Positions 8,415 to 16,648 of a DNA stretch of 25,623 bases are shown in pieces; within the stretch, counting starts at the first letter, position 1, and each line of letters opens with the position of its first letter. The stretch is from the NCBI GenBank assembly GCA_900755085.1, contig CAAEFF010000142.1, positions 1 through 25,623 of the forward strand, written 5' to 3'. Under the pieces are notes generated by a model. The model did no database searches, was not told the origin of the DNA, and saw nothing but the letters and a program-made list of their open reading frames with translations. A program made the position numbers and the translations under genes. Source of the DNA: an uncultured Streptococcus sp. Lineage in GTDB: Bacteria; Bacillota; Bacilli; Lactobacillales; Streptococcaceae.

Positions 8415-8444
8415 ATTAAAGGAAATCTATTTACTCAGTGTCAA
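8415..8444 (-). promoter_or_regulatory. Promoter of the first lipoprotein gene
   Basis: Minus strand: a perfect TTGACA -35 (8444-8439), 18-bp spacer, and TTTAAT -10 (8420-8415), about 28 bp before the GTG start. Confidence 0.65.
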
Positions 8445-8457
8445 TGAAGAGAATCAC

Positions 8458-8481
8458 TAGCAAATATAAGTTAGTTTGCTA
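8458..8481. other. Small hairpin between the two lipoprotein genes
   Basis: The arm TAGCAAA (8458-8464) pairs with TTTGCTA (8475-8481). It directly follows the stop of the minus-strand SH3b lipoprotein gene. The T-run lies on the plus-strand side (8484-8489), the wrong side for terminating that gene, so this is a poor terminator and may only protect the mRNA end. Confidence 0.35.
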
Positions 8482-8488
8482 ATCTTTT

Positions 8489-9790
8489 TTAGTCTTCCTT
8501 ATAGAACAAGTCGCTTTGATCTGAAATAACATTTTGACCCCAATAAATAATATCCTTGCTATTATCAACAGAAAAATTTCCATATTTTAATGTTGCGGGA
8601 AATTCTTGACCTGCTGGGAAAAAACTCATTGCTGAAGCACCAGTTGGAGCAGTTGAATGAACACTACTGCTTAAGTATCCAAATTCATGATTAAACCGAT
8701 CTACAACCTGATCTGTTGGTGCACCATTGATCTTTGATATACCGTTATCATCAAATGTTACACTCATTCCTTTCCCATTTCTCCAGGCCCCTGCGATACT
8801 TGAGAAATTTCCGTTCTGAATTTCTTGAAGGTTCATCCCACTACTTTTCTTACTTGAAGCAGTTGATTTAGAACCATCCACACGCGTTGTGAAGTCAAGG
8901 GCGATCCAGCCTTGTCCAGATTCAAGCTTGCCCCAGGTGTGTCCATCTGCCTCTACTGTTTCCGTAATGGTGTGAGTTCCTTTTGCGATCATTCCCGCAG
9001 AGGGAGCTGAGGTTGAGGGCTCTTTTCGAATGCGGAGATCCGACACACTGACTTGGACTTGGAAAGAACCTGTCTTCTTATTCTCCGCCTTGGATGTTGA
9101 TTTGGAGTCCCCTGAACCGTCAAATTTTTTCCAATCGAGCTTTGCAAGATTCAGTTTCTTCGCTGAAACACCTAGGGCTTGCTCAGCCGTTTGGTTCCCA
9201 CCAATTTGAATGGTTGCTTTCTTTTCTTCCTTGGCTTTCCCTTTTTCTAACGAATAAAGGGTCAATTCCATTTCTGGATTCAGGGATTGCCAAGTAGCGT
9301 AGACGATTTGCCCATTGTCAAAAATATCTAAACTGGAGCGATAGCCACCTGCAGAAGCTACATAGGCTACATGTAGCAAGGTTGGCTGGTTATCTTTCAA
9401 ATAATACACAGCAGCAATCGTTTTGCCATCCCCAATCAGTAGCTCGTCATTACCATCTTGATTAAGATCATCAAAAGCATATTCCCACTCATTAGTGCTC
9501 CCAAGTGTTTGAAGATTAAAAACATACGCATATTCTTCTGAAGTCGCATCAATCTTCTTCAGTTCATTTTGTAAAGCCGTTTGATCTTTGGCAGTAATTG
9601 CTGATTCATAAGCTTTGTACCGCTCCAAAACCTCTTGATAATACTTCTGACCTATATTCTTCTTTTCTTTTTTAACCGCCGATGATGTGGCCGTTTTTGG
9701 TTTACTTTGGCGTTCATAGCGCTTCGGCGCACAAGCTACCAAAGATAAAACGGATGCACCCGTCAGTAGTGAAATCATAACCTTTTTCAT
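8489..9790 (-). CDS. Lipoprotein with SH3b and DUF6287-like domains
   Basis: A 433-residue lipoprotein. MKKVMISLLT plus lipobox LVAC (Cys20) is followed by a Ser/Lys linker. About 50-225 is a globular region with a VCBS/FG-GAP-like acidic loop (DDLNQDGNDELLIGDG, 107-122), often calcium binding. About 243-305 is an SH3b domain (LRIRKEPST, then GQGWIALDF), usually a peptidoglycan binder. About 319-420 resembles the streptococcal DUF6287 module (IQNGNFSSIAGAWRNGKG). I chose the ATG at 9790 (GGGGA site upstream, signal peptide at the true N-terminus) over an in-frame TTG at 9811. The layout suggests a membrane-anchored protein touching the cell wall; no enzyme motif is visible. Confidence 0.82.
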   Translation of the reverse strand: MKKVMISLLTGASVLSLVACAPKRYERQSKPKTATSSAVKKEKKNIGQKYYQEVLERYKAYESAITAKDQTALQNELKKIDATSEEYAYVFNLQTLGSTNEWEYAFDDLNQDGNDELLIGDGKTIAAVYYLKDNQPTLLHVAYVASAGGYRSSLDIFDNGQIVYATWQSLNPEMELTLYSLEKGKAKEEKKATIQIGGNQTAEQALGVSAKKLNLAKLDWKKFDGSGDSKSTSKAENKKTGSFQVQVSVSDLRIRKEPSTSAPSAGMIAKGTHTITETVEADGHTWGKLESGQGWIALDFTTRVDGSKSTASSKKSSGMNLQEIQNGNFSSIAGAWRNGKGMSVTFDDNGISKINGAPTDQVVDRFNHEFGYLSSSVHSTAPTGASAMSFFPAGQEFPATLKYGNFSVDNSKDIIYWGQNVISDQSDLFYKED

Positions 9791-9824
9791 AAAAAATTCC
9801 CCATTTAACAATCTTTTTCTTAAA

Positions 9825-9860
9825 ATTATATCATTTTAGGCTGGGTTTCCCCAGCCTAAA
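9825..9860 (-). promoter_or_regulatory. Hairpin and extended -10 promoter shared between two genes
   Basis: An 11-bp stem (9835-9845 with 9850-9860, core GGCTGGG) lies 8 bp after the LPSTG gene's stop on the minus strand. It is not followed by a T-run. Instead TGATATAAT (9833-9825), a perfect extended -10, follows and should drive the SH3b lipoprotein gene. The hairpin thus acts as a weak terminator and/or covers the -35 area of the next promoter. Confidence 0.55.
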
Positions 9861-9868
9861 TAGTGTTT

Positions 9869-12514
9869 TTATTTTGATTCGCGTTTGCGTTTCAATCCAG
9901 CAAGACCTAGAGCAGCCATTGCTACGCCCATAAGTCCAAGTGCACTTGTAGATTCACCAGTTGATGGCAATTCTTTAGTGTTTGCTTGTTTAGTTTGAGG
10001 TGCGACTGGTGTAATTGCACCAGGTGTTACTGTTGTGGTTGCAGTTGGAGCAGTTGTCTTCATCACTTTGTTTTGAGTAGATTCATGACGAACTGGTTCG
10101 TTGCGACGAGTTTCGTTTTCGTGTTTGATACGTTCTTGTTCACGACGAATTGTTTCTTCCAATTGTTTTGCTTGAACGAGTTTTTGGTATGCTTCGAAGA
10201 CACGTTTGTAATCTTCTTGAGACGCTTTAGCTTTCAACTTCAATGCTTCAAGTTTTGCAATTTCTGTTTCGAGTGTTGCTTTTGCTTCAGCTGTTTTAGC
10301 TTTAGCTTCAGTCAATACTTTTTCAGCTTCCGCAAGTTTCACAGGAGCGTTTTTGAGCAATTCAAGATAATCTTTTGCGTCTTGTACAGCTTGTTCAGCT
10401 GATTTGACAGCTTGTTTAGCACGTTCAACTTGAGTTTTTGATTCAGTTGTTGCAAGACCTTTTGCTTTCAAATCGTTTTCAGCATCAAGAGCTGCCTGAA
10501 GAGCTTGTTTCAGAGCTTCTTCTTGAGCAACCAATTTAGCTTTAGCGTCTTTCAATTCAGATTCGCGTTGTGCACGAACTTGTTGCAAGTTTGCAAGATT
10601 TGATTGAGCCGTTGCGAGTTCAGCTTTAGCTGCTTCAAGAGCTTTCGCTGTTTCATCGACTTTAGTTTGAGCCGTAGGTGTTTGTTCTTTAACTGCGAGA
10701 GCGTCATCGTATGCTTTTTGAGCTTTAGCGATAGTGTTTTGGGCTGCGTTTAAGGCTGTTTGAGCGTCAACTTGAGCTGATTTTGCAGAAGCAAGGTCAT
10801 TTTCAGCAGCTTTAACCGCTTGGTCAGCGATCGCTTTCTTATCTTTAGCTGCTTGTAGTACTTGTTCTTCTTTTTCTACAGAAGCTGTCAAAGATGCTTT
10901 ATATTCGGCATCCGTACTGATGTAATCAGCTTTATCCTGATTTGTAGACTGTCTTGTTGACAAGATGTGAAGTGAACCAGAACTTACGCTGATACCGATT
11001 CCAGTACCTTGAAGACTAATCAAGTGTTTAGTGTGACCATTTGATTGATCGCCGTCAGCAAACATCATTTGACGGATAGAACTAGCAATATCTTGTTTCA
11101 AGTTCAACATAGTGTATCCACCCATGTTTTCTTTATGCCATTCAGGTAAAAGTTGGCCAAGAGATTCTCTTGCACTATATTTAATTAACACATCAAATAG
11201 ATGTTTAAAGTTTGTCGGTACTATCTCCGGAGTCCCACCATTATTCTTGTAAAAATCCGAATATTTTTGAGCAATATTATCTGCGAATTCTTGTCCTCCT
11301 ACAGTCAATTGAAGAGGTGCAACTGTTTTGCCAGGTTCACGTTGTGACCAGTATTGTTGGTTGATGTCGCTCAACATTTGAGCGGCGAATTCAGCCAGTT
11401 CTTTACGTTGCGCCACTGTAAGGTTTGCAAGGTCGACGATTTCTTTGTTTGTACCGATACCTTTTTGGCTATAAGATTCCCAATCAACTGTTGGTTGCAA
11501 TTTCATATATTCATCTTGATGAGCAATGAACCAAGCATAGTCTTCGACGTCATGTTTTGCGTATTCAGATGGAACGACTACTTTACGAAGGGATTCATCT
11601 TGTTTTAATTTAGCGAGTTTTTCTTGATATAGAGCGTTTGCTGCATCAAGAGCTTTTTGGGCTTCATCGACTTCAGATTGAGCGGCACCGGCTTTAGCTT
11701 TTGTTTCAGCGAGAGCTTTTTCTTTAGCTTCTACGTTAGCTTTTGCAGATGCAAGGCTATCTTCAAGAGCAGGAATGTTCTTTTCAGTACGTTCTTTATC
11801 GAGAGCTGATTTTGTTTCATCGATTTTAGCTTGACGAGATGCGTCGAATTCTTTTGCACGAGTCAATTCGTCTTGAGCTGCTTTATTCACAGACTCTGCA
11901 TCTTTCAGTTTATTTCCCGCAATCGTTACTGTCTCTTGTGCTTTGCTTAATGTTGTTTCATTAAGAGCTTTTTCAGCCTTCTTAACTTCTTCCTTGGCTA
12001 ATTCGACTTTTACTTTTTCATCTTCTACTTGTTTGGTAGTCTCTTCATAAGCTTTTTCTGATTCAGATTCCGCTTTTTCAGCTGATTTCACACCTTCTTC
12101 AGCTGATTTTACAGTTTCTTCAGCCGATTTTACCCCATCCTCTTTTGTTTTAATAGTATCTTCAGCTTTTGTAATATTTTCTGGAGTTGCTTTTTCAGCA
12201 GCTTCCTTTGTTTTTTCATAGGTTTCAGCAGCTGTTTTTTCAGTAGCTTCAGCTTCCTTAGCCCTTTGATCCGCTGCACTGACAACCTTTTCTTGTTCTG
12301 TTACTGTTTTAGCCGCAGCATCAGCTTGCTCTTTTGCTGTATCAACTGCCTCTTTTGTAACCTCAGCAGGATGGTCAATATTTGAAGTAGTTTCCGGTGT
12401 TTCTGCATGCGGTTGAGCAACTGACGCTTCTTCAGCTTGTACAACTGAAGTTACAGCAGTTGCAGCGATAATAGTAGCACTGATAGCAATACTTTTCTTT
12501 GTTGTTTTATTCAT
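9869..12514 (-). CDS. LPXTG surface protein with SEC10/PgrA-like central domain and coiled coils
   Basis: An 881-residue sortase substrate. The signal peptide (1-27, ending VVQA) is followed by a long Ala/Glu/Lys heptad region (about 40-310), a compact central domain (about 315-545; DVEDYAWFIAHQDEYMKL, QQYWSQREPG, LLPEWHKENMGGY, GIGISVSSGS), a second coiled coil (about 545-800), a Pro/Thr stretch, and LPSTG at 849-853 with a hydrophobic segment and KRKRESK tail. The central domain resembles the SEC10/PgrA surface-exclusion family and streptococcal homologues, some of which look CAP-like; function is unproven. The shape is a rod holding a globular head midway. It lies 47 bp after a membrane-protein gene with no terminator between, so the two are probably one operon. 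Confidence 0.83.
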   Translation of the reverse strand: MNKTTKKSIAISATIIAATAVTSVVQAEEASVAQPHAETPETTSNIDHPAEVTKEAVDTAKEQADAAAKTVTEQEKVVSAADQRAKEAEATEKTAAETYEKTKEAAEKATPENITKAEDTIKTKEDGVKSAEETVKSAEEGVKSAEKAESESEKAYEETTKQVEDEKVKVELAKEEVKKAEKALNETTLSKAQETVTIAGNKLKDAESVNKAAQDELTRAKEFDASRQAKIDETKSALDKERTEKNIPALEDSLASAKANVEAKEKALAETKAKAGAAQSEVDEAQKALDAANALYQEKLAKLKQDESLRKVVVPSEYAKHDVEDYAWFIAHQDEYMKLQPTVDWESYSQKGIGTNKEIVDLANLTVAQRKELAEFAAQMLSDINQQYWSQREPGKTVAPLQLTVGGQEFADNIAQKYSDFYKNNGGTPEIVPTNFKHLFDVLIKYSARESLGQLLPEWHKENMGGYTMLNLKQDIASSIRQMMFADGDQSNGHTKHLISLQGTGIGISVSSGSLHILSTRQSTNQDKADYISTDAEYKASLTASVEKEEQVLQAAKDKKAIADQAVKAAENDLASAKSAQVDAQTALNAAQNTIAKAQKAYDDALAVKEQTPTAQTKVDETAKALEAAKAELATAQSNLANLQQVRAQRESELKDAKAKLVAQEEALKQALQAALDAENDLKAKGLATTESKTQVERAKQAVKSAEQAVQDAKDYLELLKNAPVKLAEAEKVLTEAKAKTAEAKATLETEIAKLEALKLKAKASQEDYKRVFEAYQKLVQAKQLEETIRREQERIKHENETRRNEPVRHESTQNKVMKTTAPTATTTVTPGAITPVAPQTKQANTKELPSTGESTSALGLMGVAMAALGLAGLKRKRESK

Positions 12515-12561
12515 AATTATATTCCTTCTATTTACTTCCCTACCTATTTATCCCGGATTTC

Positions 12562-13527
12562 TTATCTTCCATAACGAATATTCTCAAGTTCACTTGCTAC
12601 AGCGCGTGATGCAGCTGCTGCTTCTTGTGTTTCTGCAATTTGTCTTGCTCTTAAAATATTTGCATGTTCTTGAAGCTTGATCATACGTTCTTGATTAATA
12701 ATCTGCTCTTTCTCAAGTTCGATCATTTCTGCCTCAAACGCTCGACGTGCTTCTCGGTCTAAATATGTATCATATAAATTAATCGCTTCTTTTATACTAT
12801 CTGCTTTAAAGTTATTAAACGCGTGAATTAGATAATTCACTGCATCTAGTGCGTAATAATCTTTAGGATACCATCCCTGGCCAATTGCTACAGCTTGATT
12901 CCGGAAATTTTCCATCAAACGTCCCTCTTGCTGATAGGCCAATTCTAATCGTTGGTTTTCTGAAACTACTGCTTGGTAATCTCTTAAATGCTGTTCATTT
13001 TTACTACGAATACCTTTATTTACAAACGCGATCATTAGTTCCAGCTTATTTTGAATGATGAAATAGGTGGCTACAATTGATACTCCAAGTAGAATTAATG
13101 TTATAGGATTAGGAGTCAAAAGCAAACGTAGAGGGAATACCAGTAAGATCCCTCCCATAATCAGTGTTGCTGGATAAATCCAGCTATTCTTTGAACCTTT
13201 CATACGACGATACAATAGAAATAAAAATCCTGATAAGAATAAAACTTCAAAGATAATATCTCCGATTAATCGATTCACAGCACCAAGTAAGATGACATAC
13301 AATAAATCCCCTAATAGTATTGCAATACTTGAAAATACCATAATTGAAAAAGCAAGTTTTAGAGATTTATGAGACAATGTGTTATCGTTATATTCATCTT
13401 GATGAATCAATTTTGCTGTTCTCATTTGATTAACAAGTGTAACTTGACGTGAACGTGCCTGAATAAATCCTAAAATATTCTCACGAATTAGTTCTAGTTT
13501 CGAAACAATTTCTTCTCTTGTTTCCAT
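12562..13527 (-). CDS. Uncharacterised membrane protein, four TM segments plus coiled-coil tail
   Basis: A 321-residue protein I do not recognise as a named family. The charged N-terminal helix (METREEIVSKLELIRENIL) is followed by hydrophobic segments at about 60-82, 86-105, 117-138 and 141-160, then a cytosolic-type soluble region with KGWYPKDYYALDAVNYLIH-like motif and LYDTYLDREARRAFEAE, and a long Gln/Glu/Arg helix to the end. The ATG at 13527 has a perfect GAGGAGG site 6 nt upstream; the in-frame TTG 6 bp earlier would waste it. The gene runs into the LPSTG surface-protein gene. A helper role in display or signalling for that protein is inference from position only. Confidence 0.75.
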   Translation of the reverse strand: METREEIVSKLELIRENILGFIQARSRQVTLVNQMRTAKLIHQDEYNDNTLSHKSLKLAFSIMVFSSIAILLGDLLYVILLGAVNRLIGDIIFEVLFLSGFLFLLYRRMKGSKNSWIYPATLIMGGILLVFPLRLLLTPNPITLILLGVSIVATYFIIQNKLELMIAFVNKGIRSKNEQHLRDYQAVVSENQRLELAYQQEGRLMENFRNQAVAIGQGWYPKDYYALDAVNYLIHAFNNFKADSIKEAINLYDTYLDREARRAFEAEMIELEKEQIINQERMIKLQEHANILRARQIAETQEAAAASRAVASELENIRYGR

Positions 13528-13571
13528 ATACAACCTCCTCTATCACTAATTAGCTATAATTTACTAAAATT

Positions 13572-13662
13572 AAGAATATAAGCATCGTAACAACAAAATA
13601 TGAAACAACTCTTATATTCTTGAATGCCATTAGTGTTGAGTATTGCATGAAATGCAATACTC
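13572..13662. promoter_or_regulatory. Two perfect inverted repeats in the divergent intergenic region
   Basis: Between the divergent membrane-protein and pepF genes are two inverted repeats. One has 11-bp arms AAGAATATAAG (13572-13582) and CTTATATTCTT (13611-13621), 28 bp apart. The other has arm GAGTATTGCAT, 13638-13648 with 13652-13662, 3 bp apart. Neither has a T-run, so operator function is likelier than termination. The first overlaps TATATT, a possible -10 for the minus-strand operon. No regulator is known. Confidence 0.5.
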
Positions 13663-13817
13663 TGATGTACTTAGTATATCAGCAAAATTTCATTCTGCCC
13701 CCCTACCTAAATATAGTTGTTAGACTTAAGTTTTTTAATCTTAACTTTTTTCCAGCTCTTTTCAAGATTTTTACACAAGTATTTTCCCCTCTCCCTCTAT
13801 GTTTCTGCCCTTTTTTC

Positions 13818-13826
13818 TGCTATACT
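13818..13826 (+). promoter_or_regulatory. Extended -10 promoter of pepF
   Basis: TGCTATACT is an extended -10 (TGnTATACT) 33 bp before the pepF ATG. No good -35 is present, as often with extended -10 promoters in streptococci. Confidence 0.55.
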
Positions 13827-13859
13827 TAGTATAGTTATTTGATCAAAAGGAGAAACACT

Positions 13860-15656
13860 ATGGAATTAAAGAAACGTTCTGAATTTCCTGAAAACGAACT
13901 CTGGGACCTCACAGCCCTTTACCAAGACCAGGAAGACTTCTTGCGTGCCATTGAAAAGACCCGTGAAGAAATCAATGAATTTGTCCGTAACTACAAGGGC
14001 AACCTCCACACTTTTGAAGACTTTGAAGCTGCCTTTGCCATCTTTGAACAGATTCAGATTCAGCTCAGCCACATTGGCAACTACAGCTTTATGCCCCAAA
14101 CGACTGACTTTGGTGATGAAGCTTTTGCGGAAATTGCCCAAGCAGGGATGGATTTTGAAACCTGGGCCAGCGTAGAGCTAACCTTCTTTGATGATGCCTT
14201 GGTCGAAGCAGATGAAGAAGTCCTTGAACGCCTGGGTCAACTCCCTCACCTCACTTTTGCCATTCGTCAGGCTAAAATCAAAAAAGCTCACTACTTGGGA
14301 GCTGATGTGGAAAAGACCTTGACCAACCTTGGTGAAGTCTTCTACGGACCACAAGACATCTATACCAAGATGCGGGCGGGTGACTTTGAGATGGATGATT
14401 TTGAAGTGGATGGGAAAGGTTATAAAAATAGCTTTGTCACCTATGAAAACTTCTACCAAAACCATGAGAATGCAGAAGTCCGTGAAAAAGCCTTTCGTTC
14501 TTTCTCAGAAGGCCTCCGCAAGCACCAAAACACTGCGGCTGCTACCTATCTAGCCCAAGTCAAATCAGAAAAACTGATCGCAGATATGCGGGGCTACGAC
14601 TCTGTCTTTGATTATCTCTTAGCTGAGCAGGAAGTGGACCGTTCTATGTTTGACCGTCAGATTGACCTGATCATGAAAGACTTCGCTCCAGTCGCTCAAA
14701 AATACCTCAAACACGTAGCCAAGGTCAATGGCCTTGAAAAGATGACCTTCGCTGATTGGAAGTTGGACTTAGATAGTGCACTCAACCCGGATGTTACCAT
14801 TGATGGCGCTTATGACTTGGTCATGAAATCTGTGGCACCACTTGGAGAAGAATATTCACACGAAATTGCTCGCTACCAAACCGAACGTTGGGTTGACTTT
14901 GCGGCCAATGAAGGCAAGGATTCCGGTGGATATGCGGCCGATCCATACCGCGTCCATCCTTATGTCCTCATGAGCTGGACAGGACGCTTGAGCGATATCT
15001 ATACCCTGATCCACGAGATCGGACACTCTGGTCAATTCATCTTCTCAGACAACAACCAAAGCTACTTCAACGCCCACATGTCAACCTACTATGTGGAAGC
15101 TCCTTCTACCTTTAACGAGCTTCTCCTTAGCGACTATTTGGAACACCAATTTGACGATCCTCGTCAAAAACGCTTTGCTCTGGCTCACCGTTTGACAGAC
15201 ACCTACTTCCACAACTTCATCACCCACTTGCTGGAAGCAGCCTTCCAGCGCAAGGTTTACACCTTGATCGAAGAAGGTGGGACCTTCGGCGCTAGCAAAC
15301 TCAACAGCATCATGAAGGAAGTCTTGACCGAATTCTGGGGAGACGCTGTTAAAATCGATGACGATGCAGCTCTAACCTGGATGCGCCAAAGCCACTACTA
15401 CATGGGGCTATACAGCTACACCTACTCAGCTGGATTGGTTATCTCAACAGCGGGATACTTGCATCTGAAGAACTCTGAAAACGGAGCCAAAGATTGGCTG
15501 GACCTCCTCAAATCAGGTGGCAGCAAAACCCCACTTGAGTCAGCTATGATTATCGGAGCAGATATCTCAACGGATAAACCGCTTCGGGATACGATTCAGT
15601 TCTTGTCTGATACGGTTGATCAGATTATCGCCTACAGTGCTGAATTGGGAGAATAA
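13860..15656 (+). CDS. pepF: Oligoendopeptidase F (M3 zinc peptidase)
   Basis: A 598-residue cytoplasmic metallopeptidase of family M3B that cuts short peptides of roughly 7-20 residues. The zinc site HEIGH is at residues 385-389 and the third ligand lies downstream in the APSTFNELLLSDYL segment. The N-terminal PepF domain (about 115-185) and C-terminal FWGDAV-to-HYYMGLYSYTYS region are typical. An in-frame TTG 21 bp upstream lies before the AAGGAG site, so the ATG at 13860 is the real start. Single-gene unit: own extended -10 promoter and a strong terminator. In pneumococcus-like genomes PepF homologues are linked to peptide use and, in some reports, to competence-peptide turnover; nothing here supports the latter directly. 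Confidence 0.96.
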   Translation: MELKKRSEFPENELWDLTALYQDQEDFLRAIEKTREEINEFVRNYKGNLHTFEDFEAAFAIFEQIQIQLSHIGNYSFMPQTTDFGDEAFAEIAQAGMDFETWASVELTFFDDALVEADEEVLERLGQLPHLTFAIRQAKIKKAHYLGADVEKTLTNLGEVFYGPQDIYTKMRAGDFEMDDFEVDGKGYKNSFVTYENFYQNHENAEVREKAFRSFSEGLRKHQNTAAATYLAQVKSEKLIADMRGYDSVFDYLLAEQEVDRSMFDRQIDLIMKDFAPVAQKYLKHVAKVNGLEKMTFADWKLDLDSALNPDVTIDGAYDLVMKSVAPLGEEYSHEIARYQTERWVDFAANEGKDSGGYAADPYRVHPYVLMSWTGRLSDIYTLIHEIGHSGQFIFSDNNQSYFNAHMSTYYVEAPSTFNELLLSDYLEHQFDDPRQKRFALAHRLTDTYFHNFITHLLEAAFQRKVYTLIEEGGTFGASKLNSIMKEVLTEFWGDAVKIDDDAALTWMRQSHYYMGLYSYTYSAGLVISTAGYLHLKNSENGAKDWLDLLKSGGSKTPLESAMIIGADISTDKPLRDTIQFLSDTVDQIIAYSAELGE

Positions 15657-15666
15657 GTACAATTTT

Positions 15667-15697
15667 CAGACTTAGTTTATTCTAAGTCTGATTTTTT
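15667..15697 (+). terminator. pepF terminator
   Basis: A 9-bp stem (arm CAGACTTAG, 15667-15675 with 15682-15690), 6-nt loop, and a T-run at 15692-15697, 10 bp after the stop codon. Confidence 0.92.
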
Positions 15698-15720
15698 ATT
15701 TAAATATTACCAGTTAGTAA

Positions 15721-15749
15721 TTGAAAGCGCTCTTATATTGTGGTATGAT
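15721..15749 (+). promoter_or_regulatory. Strong promoter of the Excalibur unit with overlapping cre-like box
   Basis: TTGAAA -35 (15721-15726), exactly 17 bp spacer, TATGAT -10 (15744-15749) with a TG extension. The box TGAAAGCGCTCTTA (15722-15735) fits the cre consensus at 12 of 14 positions and covers the -35, the position expected for CcpA repression. Confidence 0.65.
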
Positions 15750-15784
15750 TATTGTGAAAAATATTACTAAATATGGAGAATAAA

Positions 15785-16648
15785 ATGAAAAAGTTTGTCG
15801 ATTATATCATGGTCCAACCAGTTTGGAAAGTTGTTCTTTATGGTCTCGGAATCCTCTTTATGATTTTTAATCCCAAGATCATTCTTTCTATCTTATTTTT
15901 AGGAGGAGCAATTGCCTTGTGGTATTTCGCGAAGAAAAAGCCCAATGTGGCAAAGAGAAATATTGCTGCTCTGGTAGCTATTCTTGGAGCAGGTGGTGTC
16001 TATTTAACAAATCCACATACTGTTTCAACAGCTCAAGAAGAGCAAACCCAAGCTACTCATTTTGCATCCACTCCGTCTAAAAAAGACGAAAATGCCAAAA
16101 AAGAAGCTGAAGCAAAACGTGAAAAGGAATCAGAAGAAAAAGAGAAAGCTGAGAAAGAAAAATCAGAAAAAGAGAAAAAAGCAAAAGAAGAACAAGAACG
16201 AAAAGAAAGAGAAGAACGCGAGAAAAAGGCAAAAGAAGAACAAGAACGAAAAGAAAAAGAAGAACGAGATAAGAAAGAGGCCGAAGCAAAACAACTTGCT
16301 ACTCAAGCTGAAGCTTCTGTACAAGCCTTAGAAAACAATCAAGTAACAGAAAATATTGCCCCAGCACAAGCTGCTGTCGAGCTAGTTGTTGATCCAACAG
16401 TAAAAGCTACGTTAACTGACCGCATAGGACGTGTACAAAATGCAATTAATGTCCGAGCACAACAAGCCGCAGCTGTAGTACCACAACCTCAACCACAGCC
16501 TCAACAAGGCTTTGTATCACAACCTCAACAGGGCTCTTATCGAAATTGTAGTGAAGCTCGCGCTGCAGGGGCTGCACCACTACATAGAGGGGATCCTGGT
16601 TATAGTCCTCGCTTAGATAGAGATGGAGATGGACTTGCCTGTGAATAA
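15785..16648 (+). CDS. Excalibur-domain membrane protein with charged stalk
   Basis: A 287-residue protein. Two hydrophobic segments in the first ~75 residues (VVLYGLGILFMIF, IILSILFLGGAIALWYFA, then IAALVAILGAGGVYL) are followed by a very long Lys/Glu stalk (about 95-190), an Ala/Val helical region, a Gln/Pro linker (QPQPQPQQ) and a C-terminal Excalibur domain (about 251-287; NCSEARAAG, then DRDGDGLACE). Excalibur is a short calcium-binding module related to EF-hand loops, with two conserved cysteines, usually outside the cell. The ATG at 15785 is preferred over the one at 15773 because GGAG lies 6 nt before it. It overlaps the CPYC thioredoxin-fold gene. The target of the domain is unknown. 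Confidence 0.85.
   Translation: MKKFVDYIMVQPVWKVVLYGLGILFMIFNPKIILSILFLGGAIALWYFAKKKPNVAKRNIAALVAILGAGGVYLTNPHTVSTAQEEQTQATHFASTPSKKDENAKKEAEAKREKESEEKEKAEKEKSEKEKKAKEEQERKEREEREKKAKEEQERKEKEERDKKEAEAKQLATQAEASVQALENNQVTENIAPAQAAVELVVDPTVKATLTDRIGRVQNAINVRAQQAAAVVPQPQPQPQQGFVSQPQQGSYRNCSEARAAGAAPLHRGDPGYSPRLDRDGDGLACE

Noticed and set aside
9986..10402. Plus-strand Cys/Phe-rich frame opposite the LPSTG gene
   Set aside because: Typical antisense shadow of an Ala/Glu/Lys coiled-coil gene.
13620..13829. 69-codon plus-strand frame before pepF
   Set aside because: It overlaps the inverted repeats and the pepF promoter, and has no ribosome site.
16077..16289. Leu/Phe-rich minus-strand frame
   Set aside because: Shadow of the Lys/Glu stalk of the Excalibur protein.
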